Origin: Flavobacterium panacis
GTDB taxonomy: Bacteria > Bacteroidota > Bacteroidia > Flavobacteriales > Flavobacteriaceae
Direction of reading: 5' to 3'
NCBI RefSeq assembly: GCF_024649945.1
Contig: NZ_JANKMS010000003.1
Location: 62,001 to 126,000 of the forward strand
DNA: 64,000 bases
Part shown: piece by piece, positions 46,001 to 55,177 of the stretch
Layout: each line of letters opens with the position of its first letter
Position numbering within the stretch: the stretch's first letter is position 1
Made by a program: the position numbers and the translations under genes
The notes under the pieces: model-generated
Database searches by the model: none
Told to the model about the DNA's origin: nothing
Seen by the model: only the letters and a program-made list of their open reading frames with translations

Positions 46001-47392
46001 ATGAAAATTACAAAAATTTGCTGCATAGGTGCAGGTTATGTTGGAGGTCCAACAATGGCAGTTATTGCTCAAAAATGCCCAGATATTCAAGTTACTGTTG
46101 TCGATTTAAATGAACAAAGAATTGCTGATTGGAATGATCCAAATCCGGAAAATATTCCAATCTACGAACCTGGACTTTCACAAATTGTTGCAGAAGCCCG
46201 AGGTAGAAATTTATTTTTTTCAACGGATGTTGATAAAGCTATAGATGATGCACAAATGATTTTTATTTCGGTTAATACTCCTACCAAAACTTATGGAAAA
46301 GGAAAAGGGATGGCAGCCGATTTAAAATATATTGAGTTATGTGCTCGACAAATTGCAAGAGTTGCCAAGCAAAATAAAATTGTAGTTGAAAAATCAACTT
46401 TGCCAGTTAGAACAGCCGAGGCTATAAAAAGTATATTAGATAATACTGGAAATGGTGCTCAGTTTCAAATTTTGTCAAATCCTGAATTTTTGGCAGAAGG
46501 AACAGCTGTTACTGATTTATTAAACCCGGATAGAATTTTAATAGGAGGAGATACAACTTCAGAAGGAGAAGAAGCTATTAACGCCTTAGTTGATGTTTAT
46601 GCTAATTGGGTGAGTAAAGAGAGAATTTTAACTACAAATGTTTGGTCTTCAGAATTATCTAAACTGACAGCAAATGCATTTTTGGCACAACGTATTTCGT
46701 CTATTAATGCAATGTCTGAGTTGTGTGAAAAAACTGGAGCAAACGTAAGCGAGGTAGCCAAGGCAATTGGAATGGATAGTAGAATTGGGCCTAAATTTCT
46801 AAAAGCATCAGTTGGTTTTGGAGGATCTTGTTTTCAAAAAGATATTCTAAATTTAGTATATATTGCAAAGTCATATGGATTAAATGAAGTTGCAGATTAT
46901 TGGGAACAAGTTATTATTATGAATGATCATCAAAAAAGAAGGTTTTCGAATAAAATTGTTCAGACATTGTATAATACTGTAGCTGATAAGAAAATTGCTT
47001 TTTTGGGATGGGCTTTTAAAAAGGATACAAATGATACAAGGGAGTCCGCAGCAATTTATGTGGCCGATGATTTAATAAATGAACAGGCTAAAATATCGGT
47101 TTTTGATCCAAAGGTTTCTAAGAATAAGATGTTGAATGATTTAGATTACTTAGAAACAAGAACAAGTCAGGAAAATATTGATTCATTGAATGTTTTTGAT
47201 AATGCATATGATGCTTGCAAAGGAGCTCATGCTATAGCAGTTTTGACAGAATGGGATGAATTTACGACTTATGATTGGCGGAAAATTTATAATTCAATGC
47301 ACAAACCAGCTTTTGTTTTTGATGGAAGAAATATTTTGAATGCTAAAGAATTAGAAGCGATTGGTTTTGTTTACAATGGTATAGGTTCTTAA
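46001..47392 (+). CDS. ugd: UDP-glucose 6-dehydrogenase, eukaryote-like form
   Basis: The 463-residue enzyme makes UDP-glucuronate from UDP-glucose with two NAD. Features are the Rossmann [50 protein letters not shown] and the catalytic cysteine in [17 protein letters not shown]. Its length and the [12 protein letters not shown] insert match the animal/plant-type UGDH found in Bacteroidetes, rather than the shorter (about 390) E. coli type. It is 25 bases after the epimerase gene and the last biosynthetic gene of the first unit. Confidence 0.93.
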   Translation: MKITKICCIGAGYVGGPTMAVIAQKCPDIQVTVVDLNEQRIADWNDPNPENIPIYEPGLSQIVAEARGRNLFFSTDVDKAIDDAQMIFISVNTPTKTYGKGKGMAADLKYIELCARQIARVAKQNKIVVEKSTLPVRTAEAIKSILDNTGNGAQFQILSNPEFLAEGTAVTDLLNPDRILIGGDTTSEGEEAINALVDVYANWVSKERILTTNVWSSELSKLTANAFLAQRISSINAMSELCEKTGANVSEVAKAIGMDSRIGPKFLKASVGFGGSCFQKDILNLVYIAKSYGLNEVADYWEQVIIMNDHQKRRFSNKIVQTLYNTVADKKIAFLGWAFKKDTNDTRESAAIYVADDLINEQAKISVFDPKVSKNKMLNDLDYLETRTSQENIDSLNVFDNAYDACKGAHAIAVLTEWDEFTTYDWRKIYNSMHKPAFVFDGRNILNAKELEAIGFVYNGIGS

Positions 47393-47473
47393 ATTTTGTT
47401 TCGTATTGAAGTGAAATAATGTGAAAATGAATGTGAAGTAGTAATCTAGTTTTACTTCCTTATAAATAGAATA

Positions 47474-47938
47474 ATGAATTGGTATGTAGTTTACACAAAA
47501 CCGAAGTGGGAAAAGAAAGTTGCCGATAAGCTCAAACAACTAGGGATCGAATGTTATTGCCCATTGATTACTCAGGTTAAACAATGGTCGGATAGGAAGA
47601 AGAAGATTGAAGTGCCGCTTTTTAATTCCTACGTATTTGTTCAATTAAAAGATTCTGAAAGGAATTCAGTTTTTCAAGTTGCAGGAGTAGTAAGATATTT
47701 GTTTTGGTTAGGTAAGCCAGCTCTTGTAAAAGATGAAGAAATTGAAGTTATAAAAAAGAGTTTAAAAGATCCTAATCTTTATGATGTCACAGTTTCTTCA
47801 ATTCAGGTGGGAGATAAAATAAAATTAGATTCTGGCGCATTCATTAATCAGAATGCAATTGTGCAAGAAGTTTCAGGTAATTATTATATTTTAGTTTTAG
47901 AAACTTTAGGCTGTGTTTTAAAAATAAAATACAAATAA
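47474..47938 (+). CDS. UpxY-type transcription antiterminator (NusG paralogue)
   Basis: The 154-residue protein has an NGN domain from the first residue (MNWYVVYTKPKWEKKVADKL, CYCPLITQVKQWSDRKKKIE, FNSYVFVQL) and a KOW-like end (VGDKIKLDSGAFINQNAIVQ). This matches the NusG/RfaH branch called UpxY, which in Bacteroides lets RNA polymerase read through the leaders of capsule operons. It is smaller than housekeeping NusG and lies in the middle of the polysaccharide locus. A strong terminator, a promoter and a structured leader follow it directly, so that leader is its most likely target. Confidence 0.9.
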   Translation: MNWYVVYTKPKWEKKVADKLKQLGIECYCPLITQVKQWSDRKKKIEVPLFNSYVFVQLKDSERNSVFQVAGVVRYLFWLGKPALVKDEEIEVIKKSLKDPNLYDVTVSSIQVGDKIKLDSGAFINQNAIVQEVSGNYYILVLETLGCVLKIKYK

Positions 47939-47952
47939 TGCCGTTATCAAAT

Positions 47953-48005
47953 AAAAAAAACAGAAGAAAATATCTTTTTTTAGATTTTTTTCTTCTGTTT
48001 TTTTT
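47953..48005 (+). terminator. Terminator after the UpxY gene
   Basis: An A-rich arm (47953-47970, with CAGAAGAAAA) pairs along 18 positions with TTTTCTTCTG plus eight T (47988-48005). The loop is 17 bases and T-rich. It starts 15 bases after the UpxY stop and separates the first polysaccharide unit from the second. Confidence 0.85.
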
Positions 48006-48096
48006 ATAAAGTATTTATTTACATCCTGATTAATAAGGTGTTGTGTAAGAGTGTGTTTTTGTTAACAATTTGTTTTCAAGTATTACGGGAAACCGT

Positions 48097-48128
48097 ATTG
48101 AATAACTAGACTTATTATGCTATATTTG
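48097..48128 (+). promoter_or_regulatory. Promoter of the second polysaccharide operon
   Basis: ATTG (48097-48100) and TATATTTG (48121-48128, perfect) are 20 bases apart. The start near 48133 gives a leader of about 87 bases that contains the three-way junction. The 90 bases between the preceding terminator and this promoter show nothing else. Confidence 0.7.
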
Positions 48129-48142
48129 CCGAAAATGATTAA

Positions 48143-48208
48143 TTTAGGTACCTGAGTCAAAGATTTTGTGACTTGGAACGGCGAAGCCGTGAATTTTTAT
48201 TACCTAAA
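48143..48208 (+). promoter_or_regulatory. Three-way-junction leader RNA, candidate UpxY target or riboswitch
   Basis: Helix P1 pairs TTTAGGTA (48143-48150) with TACCTAAA (48201-48208). Within it, P2 pairs 48152-48159 (core AGTCA) with 48169-48176 (core TGACT), including two G-U pairs. P3 pairs ACGGC (48178-48182) with GCCGT (48186-48190) around a GAA loop. The ten-base linker 48191-48200 is T-rich. P1 ends 11 bases before the ATG at 48220. A five-codon frame (48213-48230) overlaps that start codon, perhaps by chance. No known riboswitch is recognised. Confidence 0.65.
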
Positions 48209-48219
48209 TAGAATGAAAA

Positions 48220-49509
48220 ATGGAATTTAAAAAAAATGTTAAAATTGCAGTTATTGGATTAGGCTATGTTGGTTTGCCTTTAGCTCGCTTATTTGCTACA
48301 AAATATTCAGTCGTTGGATTTGATATTAACGAATCAAGAGTTAATTCTTTGAAATCTGGAACTGATACAACTTTGGAAGTTGAAGACGATGTTTTACAAA
48401 ATGTTTTAGTAACAAGTTCTGAAGAAGAAAAAGGTTTGTACTGCACCACTTCTATAAATGATATTGAAAATTGTAATTTCTATATAGTTACTGTTCCAAC
48501 ACCAGTTGATAAAAATAATAGGCCAGATTTAACACCTTTATATAAATCAAGTGAGACTGTTGGTAAAGTGTTAAAAAAAGGAGATATCGTAGTTTACGAA
48601 TCTACTGTATATCCTGGGGTAACAGAAGAACAATGTGTGCCGGTTTTAGAAAAAATTTCAGGTCTTAGATTTAATGAAGACTTTTTTGCAGGATATTCCC
48701 CAGAAAGGATAAATCCTGGTGACAAAGAACATACAGTTGAAAAGATATTAAAAGTTACGTCTGGTTCAACTCCTGAAGTTGGATTAAAAGTAGATGAACT
48801 CTATAAATCGGTAATTACTGCAGGAACACATTTAGCACCTACAATAAAAGTTGCTGAAGCAGCAAAAGTTATTGAGAATTCACAACGAGATATCAATATT
48901 GCTTTTGTAAATGAATTAGCAAAAATATTCAACTTAATGAATATTGATACTCAAGAAGTATTAACAGCTGCGGCTACAAAATGGAACTTTTTACCTTTCA
49001 AACCAGGTCTTGTTGGAGGTCATTGTATTGGTGTAGATCCTTACTATTTAGCACAAAGAGCACAAGAATTTGGATATCATCCTGAAATAATTTTAGCAGG
49101 AAGACGTTTGAATGACAGTATGGGAGAATATGTGGCTTCGCAAGTAGTGAAGTTAATGATTAAAAAAGATATTTCTGTTAATGGAGCAGAATTGTTAATG
49201 CTTGGAATCACTTTTAAGGAGAACTGCCCTGATGTAAGAAATACCAAAATTGTCGATGTTGTACGATCACTAAAAGACTATGGGATTTCTGTTGTGATTT
49301 TCGATCCTCTTGCTAATGCTAATGATGTAAAAAAAGAATATAATTTAGTAACAACTACTTCTGTTCCAAATAATAAATTTGATGCGATAGTTTTAGGAGT
49401 TTCTCATGCAGAATTTCTAGAATTAGACTTTACGGAGTTACAAAAAACAAATAGTTTATTATACGATGTAAAAGGAGTTTTGGGAACTATTGCCGACAAC
49501 AGGTTATAG
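48220..49509 (+). CDS. UDP-N-acetylhexosamine dehydrogenase (TviB/WbpA family)
   Basis: The 429-residue nucleotide-sugar dehydrogenase has the NAD motif AVIGLGYVGLPLARLF, VTVPTPVDKNNRPDLTPLYK, and the catalytic cysteine in GLVGGHCIGVDPYYLAQRAQ. The C-terminal domain carries LGITFKENCPDVRNTKIVDV. This pattern is the Vi-antigen TviB/VipA type, which oxidises UDP-GlcNAc or UDP-GalNAc to the uronic acid. It is the first gene of the second operon, directly behind the structured leader. The choice between the two substrates is not visible. Confidence 0.9.
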   Translation: MEFKKNVKIAVIGLGYVGLPLARLFATKYSVVGFDINESRVNSLKSGTDTTLEVEDDVLQNVLVTSSEEEKGLYCTTSINDIENCNFYIVTVPTPVDKNNRPDLTPLYKSSETVGKVLKKGDIVVYESTVYPGVTEEQCVPVLEKISGLRFNEDFFAGYSPERINPGDKEHTVEKILKVTSGSTPEVGLKVDELYKSVITAGTHLAPTIKVAEAAKVIENSQRDINIAFVNELAKIFNLMNIDTQEVLTAAATKWNFLPFKPGLVGGHCIGVDPYYLAQRAQEFGYHPEIILAGRRLNDSMGEYVASQVVKLMIKKDISVNGAELLMLGITFKENCPDVRNTKIVDVVRSLKDYGISVVIFDPLANANDVKKEYNLVTTTSVPNNKFDAIVLGVSHAEFLELDFTELQKTNSLLYDVKGVLGTIADNRL

Positions 49510-49540
49510 TTGCTAAAGGTCCTTTTTTATTTAGAAAAAG

Positions 49541-50548
49541 ATGGAAAAAAAAGATTCAATTATACATGTAATTTTGACTGGGGGAGTTGGAAGCAGATTA
49601 TGGCCTCTTTCGAGAAAAAGTCAGCCAAAACAATATTTAGAAATTTTTGATAATAAATCTTTATTTGAAATGACTGTGGAGCGTAACAGTTATTTAGCAG
49701 ATAAAGTGATGGTTGTTGGAAATGTTGATAATCATCATTTGAGTGGTAAGGTAATGGATAAAACCAATACTTCTTATATTAATATTGTAGAAGCGACGCC
49801 TAGAAATACTGCTGCAGCTATTGCATTTGCTGCATTTGCTTCAAATCCTGAAGATGTATTAATTGTGACTCCTTCGGATCATATTATTGATAAAATGGAG
49901 GATTATAATAATGCAATTCAACAGGCAATTTCAAAAGCAAAAGAAGGTTATATTGTTACGTTTGGAATTATTCCAACAAAACCTGAAACAGGTTATGGTT
50001 ATATTGAATCTAAAGGAGATAAAGTATTATCATTCCGTGAAAAACCAAATGAAACTACTGCGAAAGATTTTATTTCAAGAGGCAATTTTCTGTGGAATAG
50101 CGGTATGTTTTGTTTTAAGGCAGGAGTTCTTTTGGATGAGTTAAAACAATTTCAACCAGAGGTATATGAAAAATCAAAATTGGTTTGGGATTCGGCAAAA
50201 AAAGGGTTTTTAGATTTAAATTCTTCTTTAGAAATTCCTTCAATTAGTATAGATTATGCTGTAATGGAAAGAAGTAAAAAAATTAAAGTAGTTCCTGCGT
50301 CTTTTTCTTGGTCAGACCTTGGTTCTTTCGAATCAGTTTACGAATACCTTGTGTCAAAGGGGCATCCAATAGATTCAAATGGGAATATGGTTATAGGATG
50401 TGAAAGTCATACCACATTTTTAGGATTGAGAAATACCATCTTTGTTCATACAGACACAGCTAATTTAATCTTGCAGAAGGAAAATTCACAAGATGTGAAA
50501 GATATATATAACGAGTTAGAGAAACAAAACTCAGATTTATTAAATTAA
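49541..50548 (+). CDS. manC: Mannose-1-phosphate guanylyltransferase
   Basis: The 335-residue protein makes GDP-mannose. It has the nucleotidyltransferase signature GGVGSRLWPLSRKSQPKQYL, TPSDHIID, the GYGYIE segment with FREKPNETTA, and FLWNSGMFCFKAG and SIDYAVMERS. It lacks the C-terminal isomerase domain found in bifunctional ManC/AlgA proteins (about 470 residues). No GDP-mannose dehydratase or phosphomannomutase lies in the window, so the mannose may be used directly or after conversion by genes elsewhere. Confidence 0.93.
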   Translation: MEKKDSIIHVILTGGVGSRLWPLSRKSQPKQYLEIFDNKSLFEMTVERNSYLADKVMVVGNVDNHHLSGKVMDKTNTSYINIVEATPRNTAAAIAFAAFASNPEDVLIVTPSDHIIDKMEDYNNAIQQAISKAKEGYIVTFGIIPTKPETGYGYIESKGDKVLSFREKPNETTAKDFISRGNFLWNSGMFCFKAGVLLDELKQFQPEVYEKSKLVWDSAKKGFLDLNSSLEIPSISIDYAVMERSKKIKVVPASFSWSDLGSFESVYEYLVSKGHPIDSNGNMVIGCESHTTFLGLRNTIFVHTDTANLILQKENSQDVKDIYNELEKQNSDLLN

Positions 50549-50560
50549 TATAAATTTAAA

Positions 50561-51607
50561 ATGAAAAAAATACTTATTACTGGTGGTGCAGGTTTTATTG
50601 GTTCTCACGTCGTAAGGCGTTTTGTAAATAAATATCCGGAATATCAAATTTTTAATTTAGATGCTTTAACATATGCGGGGAATTTGGAAAATATTAAAGA
50701 TATTGAGGACAAATCGAACTACACTTTTGTTAAAGGTGATATTGTAGAAGAGAAATTTATAAATGAACTTTTTGAAAAATATGATTTTGATGGAGTTTTA
50801 CATCTGGCTGCTGAATCTCATGTTGATCGTTCTATTGAAGATCCTTTAGCTTTTGTAAAAACAAATGTGATAGGAACGATGAATTTACTGAATGCCGCTA
50901 AGAATCAGTGGAAAGGTAATTTTGAAGGTAAACGATTCTATCATATTAGTACCGACGAAGTTTATGGTTCTTTAGGATCAGAAGGTTTATTTACAGAAAC
51001 TACTCCATATGATCCAAATTCTCCTTATTCAGCTTCTAAAGCAAGTTCGGATCATTTTGTCCGCGCTTATGGAGAAACTTATGGATTGCCTTATGTTTTG
51101 ACAAACTGCTCAAACAATTACGGCTCCTATCATTTTCCAGAAAAATTAATTCCACTTTTTATAAATAACATTATTAACAATAAGCCTCTGCCAGTTTATG
51201 GAGATGGAAATTATACAAGAGATTGGTTATTTGTAGAAGATCATGCGATTGCAATTGATTTAGTTTTCCATCAAGGGAAAAATCATGAAACTTATAATAT
51301 TGGGGGTTTTAACGAATGGAAGAACATCGATTTGGTAAAACTTTTGTGTAGTATTATGGATGAAAAATTGGGAAGATTAAAAGGTGATTCTCAAAATTTA
51401 ATTACATATGTAAAAGATAGACCAGGGCATGATTTACGTTACGCAATTGATGCTTCTAAAATTAATAAAGAATTAGGCTGGAAACCCACAGTGACTTTTG
51501 AAGAAGGATTAGAAAAAACCATTAATTGGTATTTGGATAATAAAGAGTGGTTAGAAAATGTGACTTCTGGAGTCTATAAAGAATACTATCAAAAACAATA
51601 TTCATAA
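50561..51607 (+). CDS. rfbB: dTDP-glucose 4,6-dehydratase
   Basis: The 348-residue SDR enzyme converts dTDP-glucose to dTDP-4-keto-6-deoxyglucose. Diagnostic segments are ITGGAGFIGSHVVRRF, LAAESHVDRSI, the STDEVYGSLG active-site motif, SPYSASKASSDHFVRAYGET, and NNYGSYHFPEKLIPLFINNI. rfbA, rfbC and rfbD are absent nearby. Downstream genes for 3,4-ketoisomerases and a 3-aminotransferase suggest that its product is used for a 3-amino-3,6-dideoxyhexose instead of, or in addition to, rhamnose. Confidence 0.96.
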   Translation: MKKILITGGAGFIGSHVVRRFVNKYPEYQIFNLDALTYAGNLENIKDIEDKSNYTFVKGDIVEEKFINELFEKYDFDGVLHLAAESHVDRSIEDPLAFVKTNVIGTMNLLNAAKNQWKGNFEGKRFYHISTDEVYGSLGSEGLFTETTPYDPNSPYSASKASSDHFVRAYGETYGLPYVLTNCSNNYGSYHFPEKLIPLFINNIINNKPLPVYGDGNYTRDWLFVEDHAIAIDLVFHQGKNHETYNIGGFNEWKNIDLVKLLCSIMDEKLGRLKGDSQNLITYVKDRPGHDLRYAIDASKINKELGWKPTVTFEEGLEKTINWYLDNKEWLENVTSGVYKEYYQKQYS

Positions 51608-51610
51608 TAC

Positions 51611-54037
51611 ATGAAAAAAATAGCATACGTTCTTTTCTTGTTTTTTGCACTTACCATGTCTTTAAGTGTTAATGCACAGGACATAATGAAGTCTAAAGAC
51701 TTAAGTACAGTTAATGTTGATTACTTATCTGATGATGATTTGGCAAAAATTAGTGCACAATTAAAAAGCAATAATGCAACCATTGATCAAGTTGAACCAA
51801 TGGCATTAGCAAAAGGTATGAGTCAGTCAAATTTTAATAAATTAAAAGTTAAGATTAATGACTATCAAAGGAAAAATTCGGACACAAAAAAAAATACTGA
51901 AAAGTCTTTAGAAAAGAACACTAATTCTGGAAGAACGCAGGAAAGTATTAAAAATTTGAAAGTAAAAGATTCGGCAAATGCCCTTATTTTTGGGTCTGAA
52001 CTTTTTGATAATCCAACGCTTAATTTTGAGCCAGATCTAAAAATGGCTACTCCGATGAATTATATACTAGGACCTGGTGACGAAGTTCAAGTAACAGTGT
52101 ATGGTGTGCAAGAATATAATGGAAATCTATCAGTGAGTGTTGAAGGAAAGATTTCTATTGAGTATGTTGGCGAGATTGCTGTTTCTGGAATGACGATAGA
52201 AGCGGCAACACAAAAAATAAAAGCTGCAATAGCTAGAGTTTATAGTACAGTTAGATCTGGTCAATCACAAGTAAGCATTAGTTTAGGTAAAATAAGAACC
52301 ATTAAGATTACCGTAGTTGGAGGGAAACAGCCAGGGAATTACTCTATTTCTTCATTAGCTACAGTTTATAATGCTTTGCATTTAGCTGGAGGACCGGGGA
52401 AAAACGGAAGTTATAGAAATATTGAATTGATTAGAAACAATAAGGTTTTCAAAAACATTGATATTTACCGATTTTTAGTAAAAGGAGATCAATCTGATAA
52501 TGTTAGTCTAAAAGAAAATGATGTAATTCGAATTCCTGCTTACACGCAAAGAGTAACAGTAGAAGGAGAGGTGAAGCGTCCTGGTATTTTTGAAATGAAA
52601 AAAGGGGAGAAATTCTCTGATTTATTAAGCTTTGCTTCAGGTTTCAATGAATTTGCTTACACTGCCTCTGTAAACGTAGTGCAAAAAACAGGAAAAGAAT
52701 TTAAAGTGCATGATGTAAACGAAAGTGAATATAATGCTTATCAGCCACAGTCGGGTGATGTTTTTAAAATAACAAGAATTTTAAATCGTTTTGAAAACCG
52801 CATTAAGATTGAAGGAGCTGTTTTTAGACCCGATTATTACTCTTTTACTGAAGGAATGAGAATCTCAGATCTTATTACAAGAGCGGAAGGACTAAAGGAA
52901 GACGCTTACAGTAAAAGAGCAAGAATTATTCGTTTAAAAACAGATTTAACAACCGAAATTGTAAATGTAGATTTGGGTAAAGCTTTGTCAGGAGATTTAA
53001 ATGCAGATATAGAATTGAAGCGCGAAGATATTGTTACTGTATATTCTATTTTAGATTTCAGAGAGGAATATAAAGTTACAATTGATGGAGAGGTGAAGAA
53101 TCCAGGAGAATACGAATATTTTGAAAATTTAACTTTAAATGATTTAGTTGTTCAAGTTGGAGGTTTGACCGGTTCAGCATCTAAAAGAGTTGAAATAGCA
53201 AGAATGGTAAAATCTGATGCTATAGATGATGCAGATCCAAAACGAATTGAATTAGTTGAATTAGAAATTACAGCAGATAATAATGAACAAATTAAAAATT
53301 TTGTTTTGAAACCTTTTGATGTAATTAATATTCGTAGAATGGCAGTTTACGAAAAACCTCAAACGGTAACTGTAAAAGGAGCTGTTGGATATCCAGGTAA
53401 ATATGTTTTAGCTAACAAAAAGGAAACTGTTTATAATGTTGTGATGAGAGCAGGTGGTTTAACATCAATAGCGAATCTTGACGGGATGAAAATTAAGAGA
53501 CCAATAAAAGCAGAGCAAATCGAAACATTAGAAAGAATAGATTTAAATTTAGATAAAAACGACACTTTAAAGGGGAAATTAGCTAAGAAATTGAAAGAAG
53601 ATCTAAAGTTTGCTACAATCCCTGTAAACTGGGAAAAAATTGTAAAAGATAAAAATCACTTTTCAAATGTTACATTATTTCCAGGAGATGAAATTGAAGT
53701 GGCTGTATATAATGAAGGTGTTAAAGTAACCGGAAACGTCTTGTTAACATCTGAAATTCCGTATAGAAGAGGCAAAGGATTTAAATATTATGTAGATGCA
53801 GTAGGTGGTGTAGATAATAAGGGATGGAAAAGAAAAGCATATATTATTTATCCAAATGGAAAGGCAGATGTGACAACTTCATTTTTGTTTTTTAGGTCAT
53901 ATCCAAAGGTAGAACCAGATTCACAAATTGTGGTTCCAGAAAAACCAGAAAGAAAGAAAATGAGTACTGGAGAATGGGTTGGAATTGGTAGTGTTGTTTC
54001 TAGTTTAGCATTGTTAATTGTAACAGCCTTTAAATAG
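51611..54037 (+). CDS. Large SLBB-domain polysaccharide export protein
   Basis: The 808-residue protein has a signal peptide (about 1-23, ending VNAQ) without a lipobox, and a charged linker (about 90-125). A Poly_export domain follows (YILGPGDEVQVTVYGVQEYN). About six SLBB-type repeats come next, for example RVTVEGEVKRPGIFEMKKGE, IKIEGAVFRPDYYSFTEGMR, YKVTIDGEVKNPGEYEYFEN and VTVKGAVGYPGKYVLANKKE. Near the end is a membrane helix (WVGIGSVVSSLALLIVTAF). It resembles the large Bacteroidetes outer-membrane exporters of the Wza/KpsD type. Paired with the Wzz-type gene 10 bases downstream. Confidence 0.92.
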   Translation: MKKIAYVLFLFFALTMSLSVNAQDIMKSKDLSTVNVDYLSDDDLAKISAQLKSNNATIDQVEPMALAKGMSQSNFNKLKVKINDYQRKNSDTKKNTEKSLEKNTNSGRTQESIKNLKVKDSANALIFGSELFDNPTLNFEPDLKMATPMNYILGPGDEVQVTVYGVQEYNGNLSVSVEGKISIEYVGEIAVSGMTIEAATQKIKAAIARVYSTVRSGQSQVSISLGKIRTIKITVVGGKQPGNYSISSLATVYNALHLAGGPGKNGSYRNIELIRNNKVFKNIDIYRFLVKGDQSDNVSLKENDVIRIPAYTQRVTVEGEVKRPGIFEMKKGEKFSDLLSFASGFNEFAYTASVNVVQKTGKEFKVHDVNESEYNAYQPQSGDVFKITRILNRFENRIKIEGAVFRPDYYSFTEGMRISDLITRAEGLKEDAYSKRARIIRLKTDLTTEIVNVDLGKALSGDLNADIELKREDIVTVYSILDFREEYKVTIDGEVKNPGEYEYFENLTLNDLVVQVGGLTGSASKRVEIARMVKSDAIDDADPKRIELVELEITADNNEQIKNFVLKPFDVINIRRMAVYEKPQTVTVKGAVGYPGKYVLANKKETVYNVVMRAGGLTSIANLDGMKIKRPIKAEQIETLERIDLNLDKNDTLKGKLAKKLKEDLKFATIPVNWEKIVKDKNHFSNVTLFPGDEIEVAVYNEGVKVTGNVLLTSEIPYRRGKGFKYYVDAVGGVDNKGWKRKAYIIYPNGKADVTTSFLFFRSYPKVEPDSQIVVPEKPERKKMSTGEWVGIGSVVSSLALLIVTAFK

Positions 54038-54047
54038 TATTATTTTA

Positions 54048-55121
54048 ATGGAAAAAGAATTAAAAGGAAAGGGTGAAATTTCACTAACGGAATTGATTCA
54101 AAAAACGAAGGTTTGGACTGAATATTTAATCTCGCAATGGAGAATTATTGTTTTAGTAGGATTATTTGGTGCAGGATTGGGGCTAGCTTATTCTATATTC
54201 AAGAAACCAGTTTATATTGCAACATTAACATTTGCATTGGAGGATGAAAAACAAGGTGGTGGTTTAGGAGGAGCTCTCGGATTAGCTAGTACACTTGGTA
54301 TTGATGTAGGAGGTGGTGGAGGAACTATATTTTCGGGTTCAAATTTATCGGAACTCTTTAAGTCCCGTAAAATGGTGGAAAAGACATTGTTAACTCCCGT
54401 TACTGTTGGTAATAAAAAAATCTCTTTAGCAGAAATGTACATTCAAAACAATGACTGGAGAGAAAAATGGGCTGATAAGCCTAAATATAAAGGTATACAA
54501 TTTCTTCCAAATGATAAAAGGATTAATTATACTAGAGTTCAAGATAGTATATTAGGGGCAATTTATGAGGATTTATCTAAAAAGTCCTTATCAGTTGGGC
54601 AAAGAGATAAAAAAGTTGCAATTACTTCAATAGATGTATCTTCAAATAATGAATTGTTTTCGGCCTATTTTTGTGAGGCGTTGGCAAAACAAGTTGGTGA
54701 ATTTTACATAGAAACAAAAAGTAAGAAGTCGCGTATGAATATGGAGATTCTAGAACATCAGGTTGATTCTGTTCGTTCTGAATTGAATGGAGCTATAACT
54801 GGAGTAGCCGTTGCAAATGATAATACATTTAATTTAAATCCTGCATTGAATGTTCGTAGAACACCTTCAGTCAGAAAACAAGTGGATGTTCAAGCTAACA
54901 CTGCGATTTTAACAGAATTGGTAAAGCAATCTGAACTTGCAAAAGTTACTTTACGAAGAGAAACGCCTTTAATTCAGATTATTGACAGACCAATTTTGCC
55001 ACTGAAAAAAGATCGTGTGGGAAAAGCGAAAGGTATTATGATAGGCGGCATTTTATCAATTTTTGTTGCAATAGGATTTTTTTTGGGTAAAAAGGTTTTT
55101 AAGGAATTGAACCAAAATTAA
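54048..55121 (+). CDS. Wzz-type chain length determinant without kinase domain
   Basis: The 357-residue inner-membrane protein has two hydrophobic helices (about 35-50 and 328-347) that flank a periplasmic domain. This domain contains a glycine-rich stretch (GGGLGGALGLASTLGIDVGG) and a coiled-coil region (about 225-255). The PVYIATLTFALEDEK segment after the first helix is typical of the Wzz/LpsP family. No ATP-binding motif follows the second helix, unlike the Wzc protein at 42.5 kb. It probably sets the chain length of the polymer exported by the SLBB partner. Confidence 0.9.
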   Translation: MEKELKGKGEISLTELIQKTKVWTEYLISQWRIIVLVGLFGAGLGLAYSIFKKPVYIATLTFALEDEKQGGGLGGALGLASTLGIDVGGGGGTIFSGSNLSELFKSRKMVEKTLLTPVTVGNKKISLAEMYIQNNDWREKWADKPKYKGIQFLPNDKRINYTRVQDSILGAIYEDLSKKSLSVGQRDKKVAITSIDVSSNNELFSAYFCEALAKQVGEFYIETKSKKSRMNMEILEHQVDSVRSELNGAITGVAVANDNTFNLNPALNVRRTPSVRKQVDVQANTAILTELVKQSELAKVTLRRETPLIQIIDRPILPLKKDRVGKAKGIMIGGILSIFVAIGFFLGKKVFKELNQN

Positions 55122-55177
55122 TTGATTATATTACGTAATGTCTGTTTTTTAATTCAAAATTTGCTACATATTAAAAT

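Noticed and set aside
47435..47458. GAAGTA/TACTTC inverted repeat before the UpxY gene
   Set aside because: Only six pairs around a 12-base loop; expected by chance in this composition.
48213..48230. Five-codon frame (ATG to TAA) overlapping the start of the TviB-type gene
   Set aside because: Too short to call a leader peptide; kept only as a remark in the leader entry.
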